A stretch of DNA of 64,000 nt, from positions 5,022,001 to 5,086,000 of the forward strand of contig NZ_MWFK01000001.1 of the NCBI RefSeq assembly GCF_002078175.1, in the 5' to 3' direction. The position numbers were made by a program, and so were the translations under genes. The stretch comes from Streptomyces sp. M41(2017) (GTDB lineage: Bacteria > Actinomycetota > Actinomycetes > Streptomycetales > Streptomycetaceae). Positions 15,197 to 24,098 of the stretch are shown here, one piece after another (position 1 is the first letter of the stretch; every line of letters starts with the position of its first letter). The notes under the pieces are model-generated. The model saw nothing but the letters and a program-made list of their open reading frames with translations, was not told where the DNA came from and did not search any database.

Positions 15197-16405
15197 ATGG
15201 CCGTACGCGGTCGGCACCGCCGGTACCAGCCGAACAGGATCAACCGCGCCTCACTCACCGTCACGGTGGGCGGCGCGGGGATCGCGCTCCCGCTCGTCGG
15301 AACCGGAGTCGCCCACGCGGCCGATGTCGGCACCTGGAACAAGGTCGCCGCCTGCGAGTCCGGCGGGAACTGGAGCATCAACACCGGCAACGGCTACTAC
15401 GGCGGGCTGCAGTTCAGCCAGTCCACCTGGGCCGCGTACGGCGGGACGGCCTACGCCCACCGCGCGGACCAGGCCGGCAAGGACCAGCAGATAGCCATCG
15501 CCGAGAAGGTGCTCAAGGGCCAGGGGCCCGGCGCCTGGCCGGTGTGCTCGGTGCGCGGTGGGCTGACCAGGGGCGGCGGCACCCCCGACGTCCACCCGGC
15601 GGCCCCCACCCCGCGGAGCACCCCGCAGACCGCCCAGCGCTCGAAGCAGGCGCCCCAGCGCTCCGTACGGGACGTGAAACCGCAGAACACCCCGCAGTCG
15701 CAGGCAGGCACCGCCGAGATGTACACGGTCGTCCACGGCGACACGCTGTCCGGCATCGCCGGCTCGCGGCACGTCCAGGGCGGCTGGCAGGGGCTGTACG
15801 CCGCGAACCGCACGACCGTCGGCTCCGACCCCGACCTGATCCTGCCGGGCCAGCGCCTCGCCCTGCACGGCACGGCGCCCGCTCCCGCGCACCCGCACAA
15901 CGCCCCGGCTCCGGCGAAGAAGAAGGCCGCCGAGGCACCCGCGAAGAAGGCCTCGGCGGACAAGGCCTCCACCCACACGGCGACCACCCCCCGGAAGTCG
16001 CACTCCCTGGTCGCCCCGGTGCAGGCGGCGACCGGCACGCCGTACCGCGCGGCCGGGTCGTCCTGGTCGAAGGGCTACCACACGGGTGTCGACTTCCCGG
16101 TCGCGACCGGGACCTCCGTCGCGGCGGTGGCCGCCGGGCACGTGGTCACCGCGGGCTGGGGCGGTTCGTTCGGCTACCAGGTGGTGATCCGGCACGCCGA
16201 CGGCCGCTACACGCAGTACGCCCATCTCTCGGCGATCTCCGTGAAGGCGGGCCAGAGCGTGGTGGCCGGCCAGCGCCTCGGCCGGTCCGGGTCCACGGGC
16301 AACAGCACGGGCCCGCATCTGCACTTCGAGGTGCGGACGGGGCCCGGCTTCGGTTCGGACATCGACCCGGTGGCGTACCTCCGGGCGGGCGGCGTCAGGA
16401 TCTGA
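15197..16405 (+). CDS. Resuscitation-promoting-factor hydrolase with LysM and M23 peptidase domains
   Basis: A secreted 402-residue wall hydrolase. Residues 1-41 are a long signal peptide ending AHA-A. The Rpf transglycosylase domain (about 42-118) has CESGGNW with catalytic Glu54 and GGLQFSQSTWAAYGG. A LysM wall-binding domain covers about 176-224 (YTVVHGDTLSGIA). A Lys/Ala-rich linker (about 230-270) leads to an M23 endopeptidase (about 275-395), with zinc ligands His295 and Asp299 (HTGVD) and the HLH pair 374/376. It could cut both the glycan strand and peptide cross-links. The layout fits the M23-bearing Rpf proteins of streptomycetes (RpfD type, from memory). The ATG follows AGGGGGG. The stop overlaps the converging transporter gene by 11 bases. 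Confidence 0.93.
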   Translation: MAVRGRHRRYQPNRINRASLTVTVGGAGIALPLVGTGVAHAADVGTWNKVAACESGGNWSINTGNGYYGGLQFSQSTWAAYGGTAYAHRADQAGKDQQIAIAEKVLKGQGPGAWPVCSVRGGLTRGGGTPDVHPAAPTPRSTPQTAQRSKQAPQRSVRDVKPQNTPQSQAGTAEMYTVVHGDTLSGIAGSRHVQGGWQGLYAANRTTVGSDPDLILPGQRLALHGTAPAPAHPHNAPAPAKKKAAEAPAKKASADKASTHTATTPRKSHSLVAPVQAATGTPYRAAGSSWSKGYHTGVDFPVATGTSVAAVAAGHVVTAGWGGSFGYQVVIRHADGRYTQYAHLSAISVKAGQSVVAGQRLGRSGSTGNSTGPHLHFEVRTGPGFGSDIDPVAYLRAGGVRI

Positions 16406-17753
16406 CGCGGGTGCGGTGGTGGTTCACGAACGGCATCGGCACGTAGGGCACCCCGAGCATGGCGGTCAGATACGGCAACTCGTCCCTGGCCGAGGGTTCC
16501 CCCGGGGCGGCGGCGTCCACCCCGGGGGCGGGCGCCTTCAGCGGAGTCGGAACCAGCACCGTTCCGCCACCGGGCTGCGCCTCCGGTACCAGCACGGTCC
16601 CACCGGTCGGCCCGGCCGTGGGCACCGGCACGATCCCCGCGGCGCCGTGCGGCGCGGGGTGGTACAGGGCGTCGTCGCCGGTCCGGTCCGGCAGCCCCGC
16701 GAGCAGCTCCCGCACGCTGGCCTCGGAGGCCGTGAGCGACGTGAGGGCGCCCAGGTCCGAAGGGACCACCGGGGCGACGGGGCCGACGGCTGACGGGCCG
16801 GACACGGGCGCGGCCTCCGGCGTCGGCCCGTCGGCCGGGCTCACCACCAGCTCGACCTCGTCCCGTGGCACGGTCCCCGTCTCCGTGGCCGGCTGCTTCG
16901 CGTCGCTTCCCGAGCGTGCGGCGCCGCTGCTGATGCGTTCCGACGTGAGCAGGATCAGACCGCCCGCCGCGACCACACCACAGCCGAGGGCGAGCGCGGT
17001 GCCGGTCGTGCCGTAGCGGAAGGTTTCTCCGAACATCGTGATGCCGACCGCGGCCGCCACGACGGGGTTCACCACCGTCAGCGTGGCCAGCGGCGCCTCC
17101 AGGCCGGCGCCTCGGTAGGAGGCCTGCGAGAGCAGCATGCCCGCGGTCGCGAACACGCCGATCGCGGCGAGGCTCGACAGGTCCGCGAGCGAGACATGCC
17201 GCGACCAGTCCACGGCGACGGTCTTGGTGTACACCGACGACATGCTGAACGCGATGCCCGCGCCGACCGCCAGCAGGATGCTCCGCACGGCCGGGTGACG
17301 GTGCGCCGCGCGCCCCGCCACCATGAGGGCCACGACCGAGCCGCCCGCCACCACGCCCAGCGCCAGACGCTGGGCACTGTTCAGGGAGTTCGCGTCGGAC
17401 GAGCCGACCAGCGACAGCAGGCCCGCGAGCCCGACCGTCGCCATGATCGCGCCGCGCCAGGCCGCCGCTCCGGCCTTGCGGCCGACGAACAGGGCCGCCA
17501 TCGGAAGGGCGAAGACGATCGTCAGCGCGCCGAGCGGCTGGACCAGGGAGAGGGGGCCGAAGGCGAGGGCGACCACGTGCAGCAGCCCGCCCAGGCCGGT
17601 CAGCGCGACGGCCGCCCACCAGCCGGGACGGCGCACCGGCGCGTAGGCCTGGCCGGGAGAGGTCAGCGCGACCTGCTCCTGGATGATGGCGCCGCCCGCG
17701 TACGCGACGGCCGAGACGAACGAGAGCACCACGGACAGAGCGAGGGCACTCAT
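16395..17753 (-). CDS. DMT-superfamily (EamA-like) transporter with long Pro-rich tail
   Basis: A 452-residue membrane protein. Residues 1-290 hold about nine or ten hydrophobic helices in the DMT pattern, starting ALALSVVLSFVSAVAYAGGAIIQEQ; a typical segment is PLSLVQPLGALTIVFALPMAALF. From about residue 290 the protein is a soluble Pro/Gly/Val-rich tail of some 160 residues with repeats like GTVLVPEAQ, GGTVLVPTP. DMT proteins move small metabolites or drugs; the substrate here is unknown. The ATG has GAGGAGGG 4 bases upstream. The 3' end overlaps the rpf gene tail to tail. Confidence 0.88.
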   Translation of the reverse strand: MSALALSVVLSFVSAVAYAGGAIIQEQVALTSPGQAYAPVRRPGWWAAVALTGLGGLLHVVALAFGPLSLVQPLGALTIVFALPMAALFVGRKAGAAAWRGAIMATVGLAGLLSLVGSSDANSLNSAQRLALGVVAGGSVVALMVAGRAAHRHPAVRSILLAVGAGIAFSMSSVYTKTVAVDWSRHVSLADLSSLAAIGVFATAGMLLSQASYRGAGLEAPLATLTVVNPVVAAAVGITMFGETFRYGTTGTALALGCGVVAAGGLILLTSERISSGAARSGSDAKQPATETGTVPRDEVELVVSPADGPTPEAAPVSGPSAVGPVAPVVPSDLGALTSLTASEASVRELLAGLPDRTGDDALYHPAPHGAAGIVPVPTAGPTGGTVLVPEAQPGGGTVLVPTPLKAPAPGVDAAAPGEPSARDELPYLTAMLGVPYVPMPFVNHHRTRVRS

Positions 17754-17858
17754 GAGTCCCTCCTCTGCGAACGGCGCGGGCTGACCCGGCGCGACGAACG
17801 GTCGGCTTCCATGGAAACAACGATGCCTCGCGTTTTAGTTCTCGTCGTCGTCCCTGAG

Positions 17859-17958
17859 ACTCCATCGGGTCCTACTGCCGATGGAGTACAGATCGGGCCT
17901 TGTCCTCCCCAGGGTGGGCGACACCACGGAGCGATCCACTGGTGGTACCCCCTAGGGG
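17859..17958. promoter_or_regulatory. Two palindromes before the FhuF-like gene
   Basis: ACTCCATCGG (17859-17868) and CCGATGGAGT (17878-17887) form a perfect 10-bp inverted repeat with a 9-base loop. CCCCTAGGGG (17949-17958) is a second, self-complementary site 20 bases before the proposed start. Both lie between the divergent DMT and FhuF-like genes and could be operators. Neither matches the iron-box consensus I know for DmdR/DtxR. Confidence 0.5.
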
Positions 17959-17978
17959 ACTTGGTACTACTGCTCTTC

Positions 17979-18710
17979 GTGGACCTCGACCCCCGACTGA
18001 CGGCGCTCGGCGCGCTCGGCGGTTTCTTCGTACTACGCACCGGAGTACCCCGGCGCGGCCCCCTGACGACCCTCGCGCGGGCCTACGCGCGACCGCGAGG
18101 CGACTTCACCGGGGAGGTTTACGAGGATCCGATGATTTTCCGTGTCGAGAAGGTCGCGAGGAGTATCGGTGCGCCGGAGGCGCGCGTGGCGGCGTCCGTC
18201 GCACAGCAGGGACTCGCGGCCCGCCTCTGGTCGATCGCCCTGGGGTCCGCCGTCGTCCACGGTCACCTGCCCGACCTCGATCCGGAACTGCTCCGCTGGG
18301 ACCCGGACGCCGCCGCCCCGGACGACCTGTGGCTGACCGAGGTCCACCCCCGGCCCGTGACCGACCTCGACGAGATCGTGCGCGCGGGGCATCTCGTCCC
18401 GCTGAGTGCGGCGCTGCGCGACCGGTACCGCGTCTCACCGGGTCTGCTGTGGGGCAACGCCGGATCCGCCCTGGTCGGAGCCGTGCGCCAGCTCGACCGC
18501 TGGGCGATCGCCCACGGGCGTCCGGAGGCGGGGGAGCGGGCCCGGACACTGGCCGCCGGTCTCCTCGCGCACCCGGACCTCGCCGGCACGCTCGACCCGA
18601 GGACGCTGCGCCGCCGCAGCTGCTGCCTCTACTACCGGGTGCCCGGCGGCGGCGTGTGCGGCGACTGCTGCTTCGACCGCCCGCCACGGCCGGCTCCCGG
18701 CCGCAGCTGA
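17979..18710 (+). CDS. FhuF-like (2Fe-2S) ferric reductase family protein
   Basis: About 243 residues from GTG 17979 (VDLDPRLTALGALGGFF); the start is uncertain because the only purine-rich site is too far upstream, and a TTG at 17961 is in frame. The C-terminus carries the FhuF iron-sulfur motif: SCCLYYRVPGGGVCGDCC, with a Cys pair and then Cys-x2-Cys(-Cys), near residues 215-232. The middle has LWGNAGSALVGAVRQL, typical of the family. FhuF proteins reduce ferric siderophores in the cytoplasm. No siderophore gene is adjacent, so the substrate is open. The glycogen synthase gene follows 128 bases later. Confidence 0.82.
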   Translation: MDLDPRLTALGALGGFFVLRTGVPRRGPLTTLARAYARPRGDFTGEVYEDPMIFRVEKVARSIGAPEARVAASVAQQGLAARLWSIALGSAVVHGHLPDLDPELLRWDPDAAAPDDLWLTEVHPRPVTDLDEIVRAGHLVPLSAALRDRYRVSPGLLWGNAGSALVGAVRQLDRWAIAHGRPEAGERARTLAAGLLAHPDLAGTLDPRTLRRRSCCLYYRVPGGGVCGDCCFDRPPRPAPGRS

Positions 18711-18838
18711 CGGGATCCGGGCCCCCGCGGGCACCCGGCCCGCCCGAAGCCGGCGGAACCACTTTCCGCACGCTCTTCCGCATCGGCCCCAACTGAGTGA
18801 CCATGAAGGGCATCTGCCGACTACGACAGGGGTTCTGT

Positions 18839-19990
18839 GTGCGCGTGGGCCTGCTGACCCGGGAGTACCCGCCGGACGTGTACGGCGGCGCCGGCGTCCA
18901 TGTCGAGTTCCTGGCGCGGGAGTTGCGCGCCCTGACGGACCTCGACGTGCACTGCTGGGGCGAGGGCGGTGCCGGCGGAGTGGTCCGCCACCGGCCGTGG
19001 CCCACGCTCGACGGTGCCAATGACGCGCTGCGCACCTTCTCCGTGGACCTCTCCATCGCCGCCTCCCTCGAAGGCCGCGAACTCGTCCACTCGCACACCT
19101 GGTACGCCAACCTCGCGGGTCATTTCGGCAAACTCCTGCACGGCATCCCGCACGTCATGACCGCACACAGCCTGGAACCGCTGCGTCCCTGGAAGGCCGA
19201 GCAACTCGGCGGCGGATACGCCCTGTCGAGCTGGGCCGAGCGCACCGCCATCGAGGCCGCGGACGCCGTGATCGCGGTCTCCGGGGCCATGCGGGACGAC
19301 ATCCTGGGCTGCTACCCGGACCTCGACCCCGCCCGGGTGCGCGTCGTGCACAACGGCATCGACACCTCCCTGTACCGCCCCGACCACGGCACGGACGTCC
19401 TGGAGCGCATCGGCCTGGACACCGCCCGCCCGTACGTCCTGTTCGTCGGACGCATCACCCGGCAGAAGGGCGTGCCCCATCTCCTGCGCGCGGTACGGGA
19501 CATCGACCCGGCCGCTCAGGTGGTGCTCTGCGCCGGCGCCCCCGACACCCTGGAGATCGACCGCGAGTTCCGTGAGCTGTACCAGGAGCTGAGCGCCGTA
19601 CGGGACGGTGTGCACTGGATCCCGCAGATGCTGCCCCGCCCGGACGTGATCCAGCTCCTCACCCACGCGGCCGTGTTCGCCTGCCCGTCGGTGTACGAGC
19701 CGCTCGGTATCGTCAACCTGGAGGCCATGGCCTGCGGGACGGCCGTGGTGGCCTCGCGCGTCGGCGGCATCCCCGAGGTCGTCGAGGACGGCGGGACGGG
19801 TCTTCTCGTGCCCCTGGACGACGACTTCGAGGCGGGCCTCACGACCGCCCTGGACTCCGTGCTCGCCGAGCCCGAGACGGCCCGGCGCATGGGCGAGGCG
19901 GGACGGCGGCGCGCCGTGGAGGAGTTCGGCTGGGACGCCGTCGCCCGAAGGACCGTCCAGTTGTACGAGGAAGTCCTCAAAGCGGGGTAG
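18839..19990 (+). CDS. glgM: GT4 glycogen synthase / alpha-maltose-1-phosphate synthase
   Basis: 383 residues from the GTG at 18839 (VRVGLLTREYPPDVYGGAG), chosen for its AGGGG site 6 bases upstream. The GT-B fold is shown by YGGAGVHVEFLARELR (acceptor side), LFVGRITRQKGV at the start of the C-terminal domain, and the nucleotide-sugar E-x7-E motif YEPLGIVNLEAM. Actinobacterial members, first named GlgA, are known to make alpha-maltose 1-phosphate from ADP-glucose and glucose 1-phosphate for the GlgE route. Neighbouring glgC, which supplies ADP-glucose, fits this. GlgE, GlgB and trehalose synthase are not in the window. Confidence 0.9.
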   Translation: MRVGLLTREYPPDVYGGAGVHVEFLARELRALTDLDVHCWGEGGAGGVVRHRPWPTLDGANDALRTFSVDLSIAASLEGRELVHSHTWYANLAGHFGKLLHGIPHVMTAHSLEPLRPWKAEQLGGGYALSSWAERTAIEAADAVIAVSGAMRDDILGCYPDLDPARVRVVHNGIDTSLYRPDHGTDVLERIGLDTARPYVLFVGRITRQKGVPHLLRAVRDIDPAAQVVLCAGAPDTLEIDREFRELYQELSAVRDGVHWIPQMLPRPDVIQLLTHAAVFACPSVYEPLGIVNLEAMACGTAVVASRVGGIPEVVEDGGTGLLVPLDDDFEAGLTTALDSVLAEPETARRMGEAGRRRAVEEFGWDAVARRTVQLYEEVLKAG

Positions 19991-20072
19991 TGGTCGGGCA
20001 GGCGCATTTTTCGAACCAACGGCCGGACCCGCACAGCCGGGACGGCCGGACCGGGCTTAGAGGGGCGGCGGC

Positions 20073-21293
20073 ATGCGGCGCGGTGGACCTTCGGTGCTGG
20101 GAATCGTACTGGCGGGCGGTGAGGGCAAGCGGTTGATGCCTCTCACGGCGGACCGGGCGAAACCAGCGGTGACCTTCGGCGGTACGTACCGCCTCGTGGA
20201 CTTCGTACTCTCCAACCTCGTCAACGCCGACATTCTGCGCATCTGCGTCCTCACGCAGTACAAGTCGCACTCGCTGGACCGGCACATCACCACCACCTGG
20301 CGGATGTCGAGCCTGCTCGGCAACTACGTGACGCCCGTTCCCGCGCAGCAGCGCCTCGGACCCCGCTGGTACCTCGGCAGCGCGGACGCGATCCTCCAGT
20401 CGCTCAATCTCATCCACGACGAACAGCCCGAGTACGTCGCGGTGTTCGGCGCCGACCACGTCTACCGGATGGACCCCCGGCAGATGCTGGAGCAGCACAT
20501 CGAGGGCGGCGCGGGGGTGACGGTGGCCGGGATACGGGTGCCCCGCGCCGAGTCGTCGTCCTTCGGCGTCATCAGCCCCGGTTCCGACGGCCAGACCGTG
20601 CGGGGTTTCCTGGAGAAGCCGGCCGACCCGCCCGGCCTCGCGGACGATCCCGAGTGCGTCTTCGCGTCGATGGGCAACTACATCTTCACCACGAAGGCCC
20701 TCATCGAGGCGCTCCAGCGGGACGCCGAGGACGAGAACTCCGTGCACGACATGGGCGGTTCGATCCTCCCGGCGCTCACCGAGCGGGGCGAGGCGCAGCT
20801 GTACGACTTCAGCGACAACCACGTGCCCGGGGAGACCACACGCGACCAGGGCTACTGGCGTGACGTCGGGACGCTCGACGCCTACTACGACGCCCACATG
20901 GACCTCATCGCCGAGCGGCCCGCCTTCAACCTGTTCAACCGCAACTGGCCCATCTACACCAGCTCCGGCCAGCTCTCGCCCGCCCGCTTCAACGCCGGGG
21001 GCATCGCGAGCGAGTCCATCATCAGCGCGGGCTCCCTGATCCGCGGTCAGGTGACGCGCTCGGTGCTCTCGCCGGGCGTGCTCGTCGACCCGGGGGCGGT
21101 GGTGCAGGGCTCGATCCTGCACGACAACGTGAAGATAGGGCGCGGCGCTGTGGTCCGCGGGGCCGTGCTCGACAAGAACGTCGAGGTGCCGCCGGGCGCG
21201 ACGATCGGCGTCAACCCCGAGCGGGACGCCGACCTCTACACGGTCTCCAAGGGCGGGGTGATCGCGCTGGGCAAGGGCCAGCGCGTGCCGTAG
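20073..21293 (+). CDS. glgC: Glucose-1-phosphate adenylyltransferase
   Basis: Makes ADP-glucose from ATP and glucose 1-phosphate. The 406 residues show IVLAGGEGKRLMPLT with KPAV (nucleotide binding), WYLGSADAI, FGADHVYRMD and GFLEKP (glucose 1-phosphate site), and a C-terminal left-handed helix (about residues 295-390) with hexapeptide repeats such as GAVVQGSIL, GAVVRGAVL. The ATG has AGAGGGG 7 bases upstream. It lies 82 bases after glgM on the same strand, probably as one operon, and ends at a strong terminator. Confidence 0.97.
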   Translation: MRRGGPSVLGIVLAGGEGKRLMPLTADRAKPAVTFGGTYRLVDFVLSNLVNADILRICVLTQYKSHSLDRHITTTWRMSSLLGNYVTPVPAQQRLGPRWYLGSADAILQSLNLIHDEQPEYVAVFGADHVYRMDPRQMLEQHIEGGAGVTVAGIRVPRAESSSFGVISPGSDGQTVRGFLEKPADPPGLADDPECVFASMGNYIFTTKALIEALQRDAEDENSVHDMGGSILPALTERGEAQLYDFSDNHVPGETTRDQGYWRDVGTLDAYYDAHMDLIAERPAFNLFNRNWPIYTSSGQLSPARFNAGGIASESIISAGSLIRGQVTRSVLSPGVLVDPGAVVQGSILHDNVKIGRGAVVRGAVLDKNVEVPPGATIGVNPERDADLYTVSKGGVIALGKGQRVP

Positions 21294-21338
21294 GCCCGTC
21301 GATCGCGGCAGCCCAGGACCCCGGCCGCCGCTGTGGAC

Positions 21339-21387
21339 GAACGGCCGCGGGGTCCCGACGCACCGCGTCGGGACCCCGCGGCCGTTC
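21339..21387 (+). terminator. Hairpin terminator after glgC, perfect 23-bp stem
   Basis: Bases 21339-21361 pair perfectly with 21365-21387 around a 3-base loop (ACC). TGTGCATGTCTTGT follows. It starts 45 bases after the glgC stop. Confidence 0.88.
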
Positions 21388-21472
21388 TGTGCATGTCTTG
21401 TCATGTCCCTGGACAGGCGGCGGAATCGCGTGCTGTCATGCCAACGGCCGCGGATGACGCCGTTGTGCCTGC

Positions 21473-21486
21473 TGACAACGATGTCA
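21473..21486. promoter_or_regulatory. LacI-type operator 1 upstream of the GH92 gene
   Basis: TGACAACGATGTCA: arms TGACA and TGTCA are perfectly inverted around ACGA. The central CG and 14-base length fit LacI-family operators of carbohydrate genes in streptomycetes. It lies 124 bases before the GH92 start. Confidence 0.7.
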
Positions 21487-21571
21487 TCCCGTCCGGACGC
21501 GACGCGTCCCGGGGGATCCCCGCCGGTTGCCGGGAAAGCCGGCCCCCCGACCCGACCATGCAAGAAGACAA

Positions 21572-21585
21572 CGACAACGATGTCG
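21572..21585. promoter_or_regulatory. LacI-type operator 2 upstream of the GH92 gene
   Basis: CGACAACGATGTCG has the same GACAACGATGTC core as the site 99 bases upstream, again with perfect outer arms, and ends 24 bases before the GH92 start. Two matching sites suggest real repression, perhaps by looping. Confidence 0.7.
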
Positions 21586-21609
21586 CCCACCCCACCGGAG
21601 GTCTCCCGC

Positions 21610-23943
21610 ATGAGATGGACCCGGCGCCTGCGCCTGTGCACGGCCGGGCTGGTGACAGCGTCCGCGCTGCTCGCCCTGCCCACCGCACAGGCCGCCGAGC
21701 CACGCGACGGCCAACTCACCGATCTGGTCAACCCGTTCATCGGAACGGAGAACGAGGGCAATACCTATCCCGGCGCCGCCGTGCCGTTCGGCATGGTGCA
21801 GTTCTCGCCGGACACCGGGCACAACACCGGCTACGACCACTCGCAGAACCACATCCGCGGCTTCTCGCTCGTCCACCTGTCCGGCGTCGGCTGCGGGCTC
21901 GGCGGCGACCTGCCCGTGCTGCCCACGACCGGCGACGTCACCCGGACGGACTACGCGCAGTACGCGGCCGAGTTCGACCACGACACCGAGTCCGCGAGCC
22001 CCGGTTCCTACAAGGTCGGCCTGAAGAGCGGCATCGAGGCCGAGCTGACCGCCACCGCGCGCACCGGCGTGCAGCGCTATACGTTCCCGGCCACCGACAA
22101 GGCCAACGTGCTGCTGAACGCCGGCCAGTCGCTGCACAAGACGGTCTCCACCAAGGTCGAGATCCTCGACGACCGGACCGTGCGCACGGCGATCACCGGC
22201 AGCGGCTTCTGCCAGGGCACGAAGCCGTACACGGTCTACACGGTCACCCGCTTCGACCGGCCGTTCACCACCTCGGGCACCTGGAACGGCGACACCGTCA
22301 CGCAGGGCTCCGCGAAGACCGCCGGCACCACCGGGCGCACCGGCGCCTTCGTGCGCTTCGACACCACCGAGGACCGCACCGTCGAGGCGACCACGGCGCT
22401 CTCCTATGTGGACGCCTCCGGTGCGGCCGTCAACCTCCGCGCGGAGGGGGGTCGTTCCTTCGACGCGGTCCGCGGTGCCGCCCGGCGGGCCTGGGAGGAC
22501 CGGCTCGACGACGTACGGGTGAAGGGCGGCACGGACACCCTGCGCCGCACGTTCTACTCCTCGCTCTACCGTTCCTTCCTGGCGCCGAACGTCGGCAGCG
22601 ACGCGGACGGCCGCTACACCGGCTGGGACCAGCGGATCCACCGCGCGAAGGGCTTCACGTACTACCAGAACTGGTCGCTGTGGGACACCTACCGCACCCA
22701 GTCGCAGCTGCTGTCGCTGCTCGCGCCGCGCGAGGCACGTGACATGGCGATCTCCGTCATCAGGATCGACGAGGAGAGCGGCTGGCTGCCCAAGTGGGGC
22801 TACGGCACGGCCGAGACGAACATCATGACCGGTGACCCGGTCACGCCGTTCCTCACCAACGCCTACCAGCAGGGCCTGCTCAAGGGATACGAGGACCGGG
22901 CCTACCGGGCGCTGAAGAAGAACGCGGACGGCGTGCCGCCCGCCGACTCCCCGGCGCTGGGCCGCGAGGCCAACCGGGAGTACATCGCGAACGGCTTCGC
23001 CCCGTACGTCAAGGGCCGCCCGCACGCGAAGCCCGGCGACTCGGACTACGACCACGGTGCCTCCGTCACCCTGGAGTACGCCCTGTCCGACGCCATGCTC
23101 GGGGAGATGGCCCGGGACCTGGGCCACGACGAGGACGCCGCGCGCTACCTGGCGCGGTCCCAGAGCTACCGGAACATCCACGACCCCTCGACCGGTTTCT
23201 TCCGCGCCCGGGACGCCGCGGGTGCCTTCACCGGACCCGCCGACCCCGCCCAGAGTGAGGGCTTCCACGAGGGCACGTCCTGGCAGTACCAGTGGCTCGT
23301 GCCGCAGGACCTGCCGGGCATGGTGGACCTGATCGGCGGCAAGCAGGCGGCCAACGACCGTCTCGACTCGTTCTTCGCCTACGACCAGCTCCTGAAGGAC
23401 CCCGCGAAGACCGCCCGCGAGGTCTGGGTGAACGGGCCGTACGCGTACTACAACGCGGACAAGTACAACCCGCAGAACGAGCCCGACCTCATCGCCCCGT
23501 ACACCTATCTGTCCACCGGCCAGCCGTGGAAGACGACCGACGTCGTGCACGCGGCGCTGACGCTCTTCACGGACGCGCCGACCGGGATGACGGGCAACGA
23601 CGACCTCGGCACGATGTCCGCCTGGAACGTGCTGTCCTCGATCGGGATCTTCCCGGTGCAGCCCGGTTTCGACACGTGGGGTCTGTCCACGCCCGTCTTC
23701 GACCGGGTCGACCTCACCCTCGACCGGCGGTACTACCCGCGCGGCGCCCTCACGGTCACGGCGCCGGGCACCTCGGACACCGACCGGTACATCCAGGCGG
23801 CCCGCGTCGACGGGTCGTCGTACGGCCGTACGTATCTGACGACCGACAAGCTGAGGAGCGTCCGTTCCCTCGGATTCACGGTCGGCTCCGAGCCGTCCGA
23901 GTGGGGAACGTCGGCCTCGGCCGCGCCCCCGGTCCTGAAGTGA
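21610..23943 (+). CDS. Secreted GH92 alpha-mannosidase
   Basis: 777 residues from ATG 21610, which has GGAGGT 7 bases upstream. The signal peptide MRWTRRLRL to AQAAE is cut near residue 31. GH92 features follow: LVNPFIGTENEGNTYPGAAVPFGMVQFSPD at the N-terminal beta-sandwich, then the catalytic (alpha/alpha)6 barrel with WSLWDTYRTQ, HEGTSWQYQW (the general acid Glu of the family) and GNDDLGTMSAW (the general-base Asp region). GH92 enzymes are calcium-dependent inverting exo-mannosidases that trim alpha-linked mannose, often from high-mannose N-glycans. It stands apart from the GH85/GH38 cluster by 10 kb but is a logical partner. Two LacI-type sites precede it. Confidence 0.95.
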   Translation: MRWTRRLRLCTAGLVTASALLALPTAQAAEPRDGQLTDLVNPFIGTENEGNTYPGAAVPFGMVQFSPDTGHNTGYDHSQNHIRGFSLVHLSGVGCGLGGDLPVLPTTGDVTRTDYAQYAAEFDHDTESASPGSYKVGLKSGIEAELTATARTGVQRYTFPATDKANVLLNAGQSLHKTVSTKVEILDDRTVRTAITGSGFCQGTKPYTVYTVTRFDRPFTTSGTWNGDTVTQGSAKTAGTTGRTGAFVRFDTTEDRTVEATTALSYVDASGAAVNLRAEGGRSFDAVRGAARRAWEDRLDDVRVKGGTDTLRRTFYSSLYRSFLAPNVGSDADGRYTGWDQRIHRAKGFTYYQNWSLWDTYRTQSQLLSLLAPREARDMAISVIRIDEESGWLPKWGYGTAETNIMTGDPVTPFLTNAYQQGLLKGYEDRAYRALKKNADGVPPADSPALGREANREYIANGFAPYVKGRPHAKPGDSDYDHGASVTLEYALSDAMLGEMARDLGHDEDAARYLARSQSYRNIHDPSTGFFRARDAAGAFTGPADPAQSEGFHEGTSWQYQWLVPQDLPGMVDLIGGKQAANDRLDSFFAYDQLLKDPAKTAREVWVNGPYAYYNADKYNPQNEPDLIAPYTYLSTGQPWKTTDVVHAALTLFTDAPTGMTGNDDLGTMSAWNVLSSIGIFPVQPGFDTWGLSTPVFDRVDLTLDRRYYPRGALTVTAPGTSDTDRYIQAARVDGSSYGRTYLTTDKLRSVRSLGFTVGSEPSEWGTSASAAPPVLK

Positions 23944-23968
23944 CACCCGGCATGTCCTGATGCGACCG

Positions 23969-23998
23969 AGTCCCGCCCCTCCCACGAGGGGCGGGACT
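23969..23998 (+). terminator. Hairpin terminator after the GH92 gene
   Basis: AGTCCCGCCCCTC (23969-23981) pairs perfectly with GAGGGGCGGGACT (23986-23998) around CCAC. TAACTTGGTGTTAAC follows. Confidence 0.88.
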
Positions 23999-24098
23999 TA
24001 ACTTGGTGTTAACTGTGCGTAGCTTGATCGTACTTGACCGTAATCACCGGTCCGGGTTTGACTGCAGGTTCACCCGTCGTCGACGCGAGAGCAAGCCT

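Noticed and set aside
21401..21609. An N-terminal extension of the GH92 protein from an earlier ATG at 21403
   Set aside because: The Sec signal and GGAGGT site place the start at 21610, and the extension would cover both operator sites.
24003..24098. An upstream start for the WS/DGAT gene
   Set aside because: The first 32 residues are Arg-rich and unlike the family N-terminus, although the TTG start at 24099 has only a weak ribosome site.
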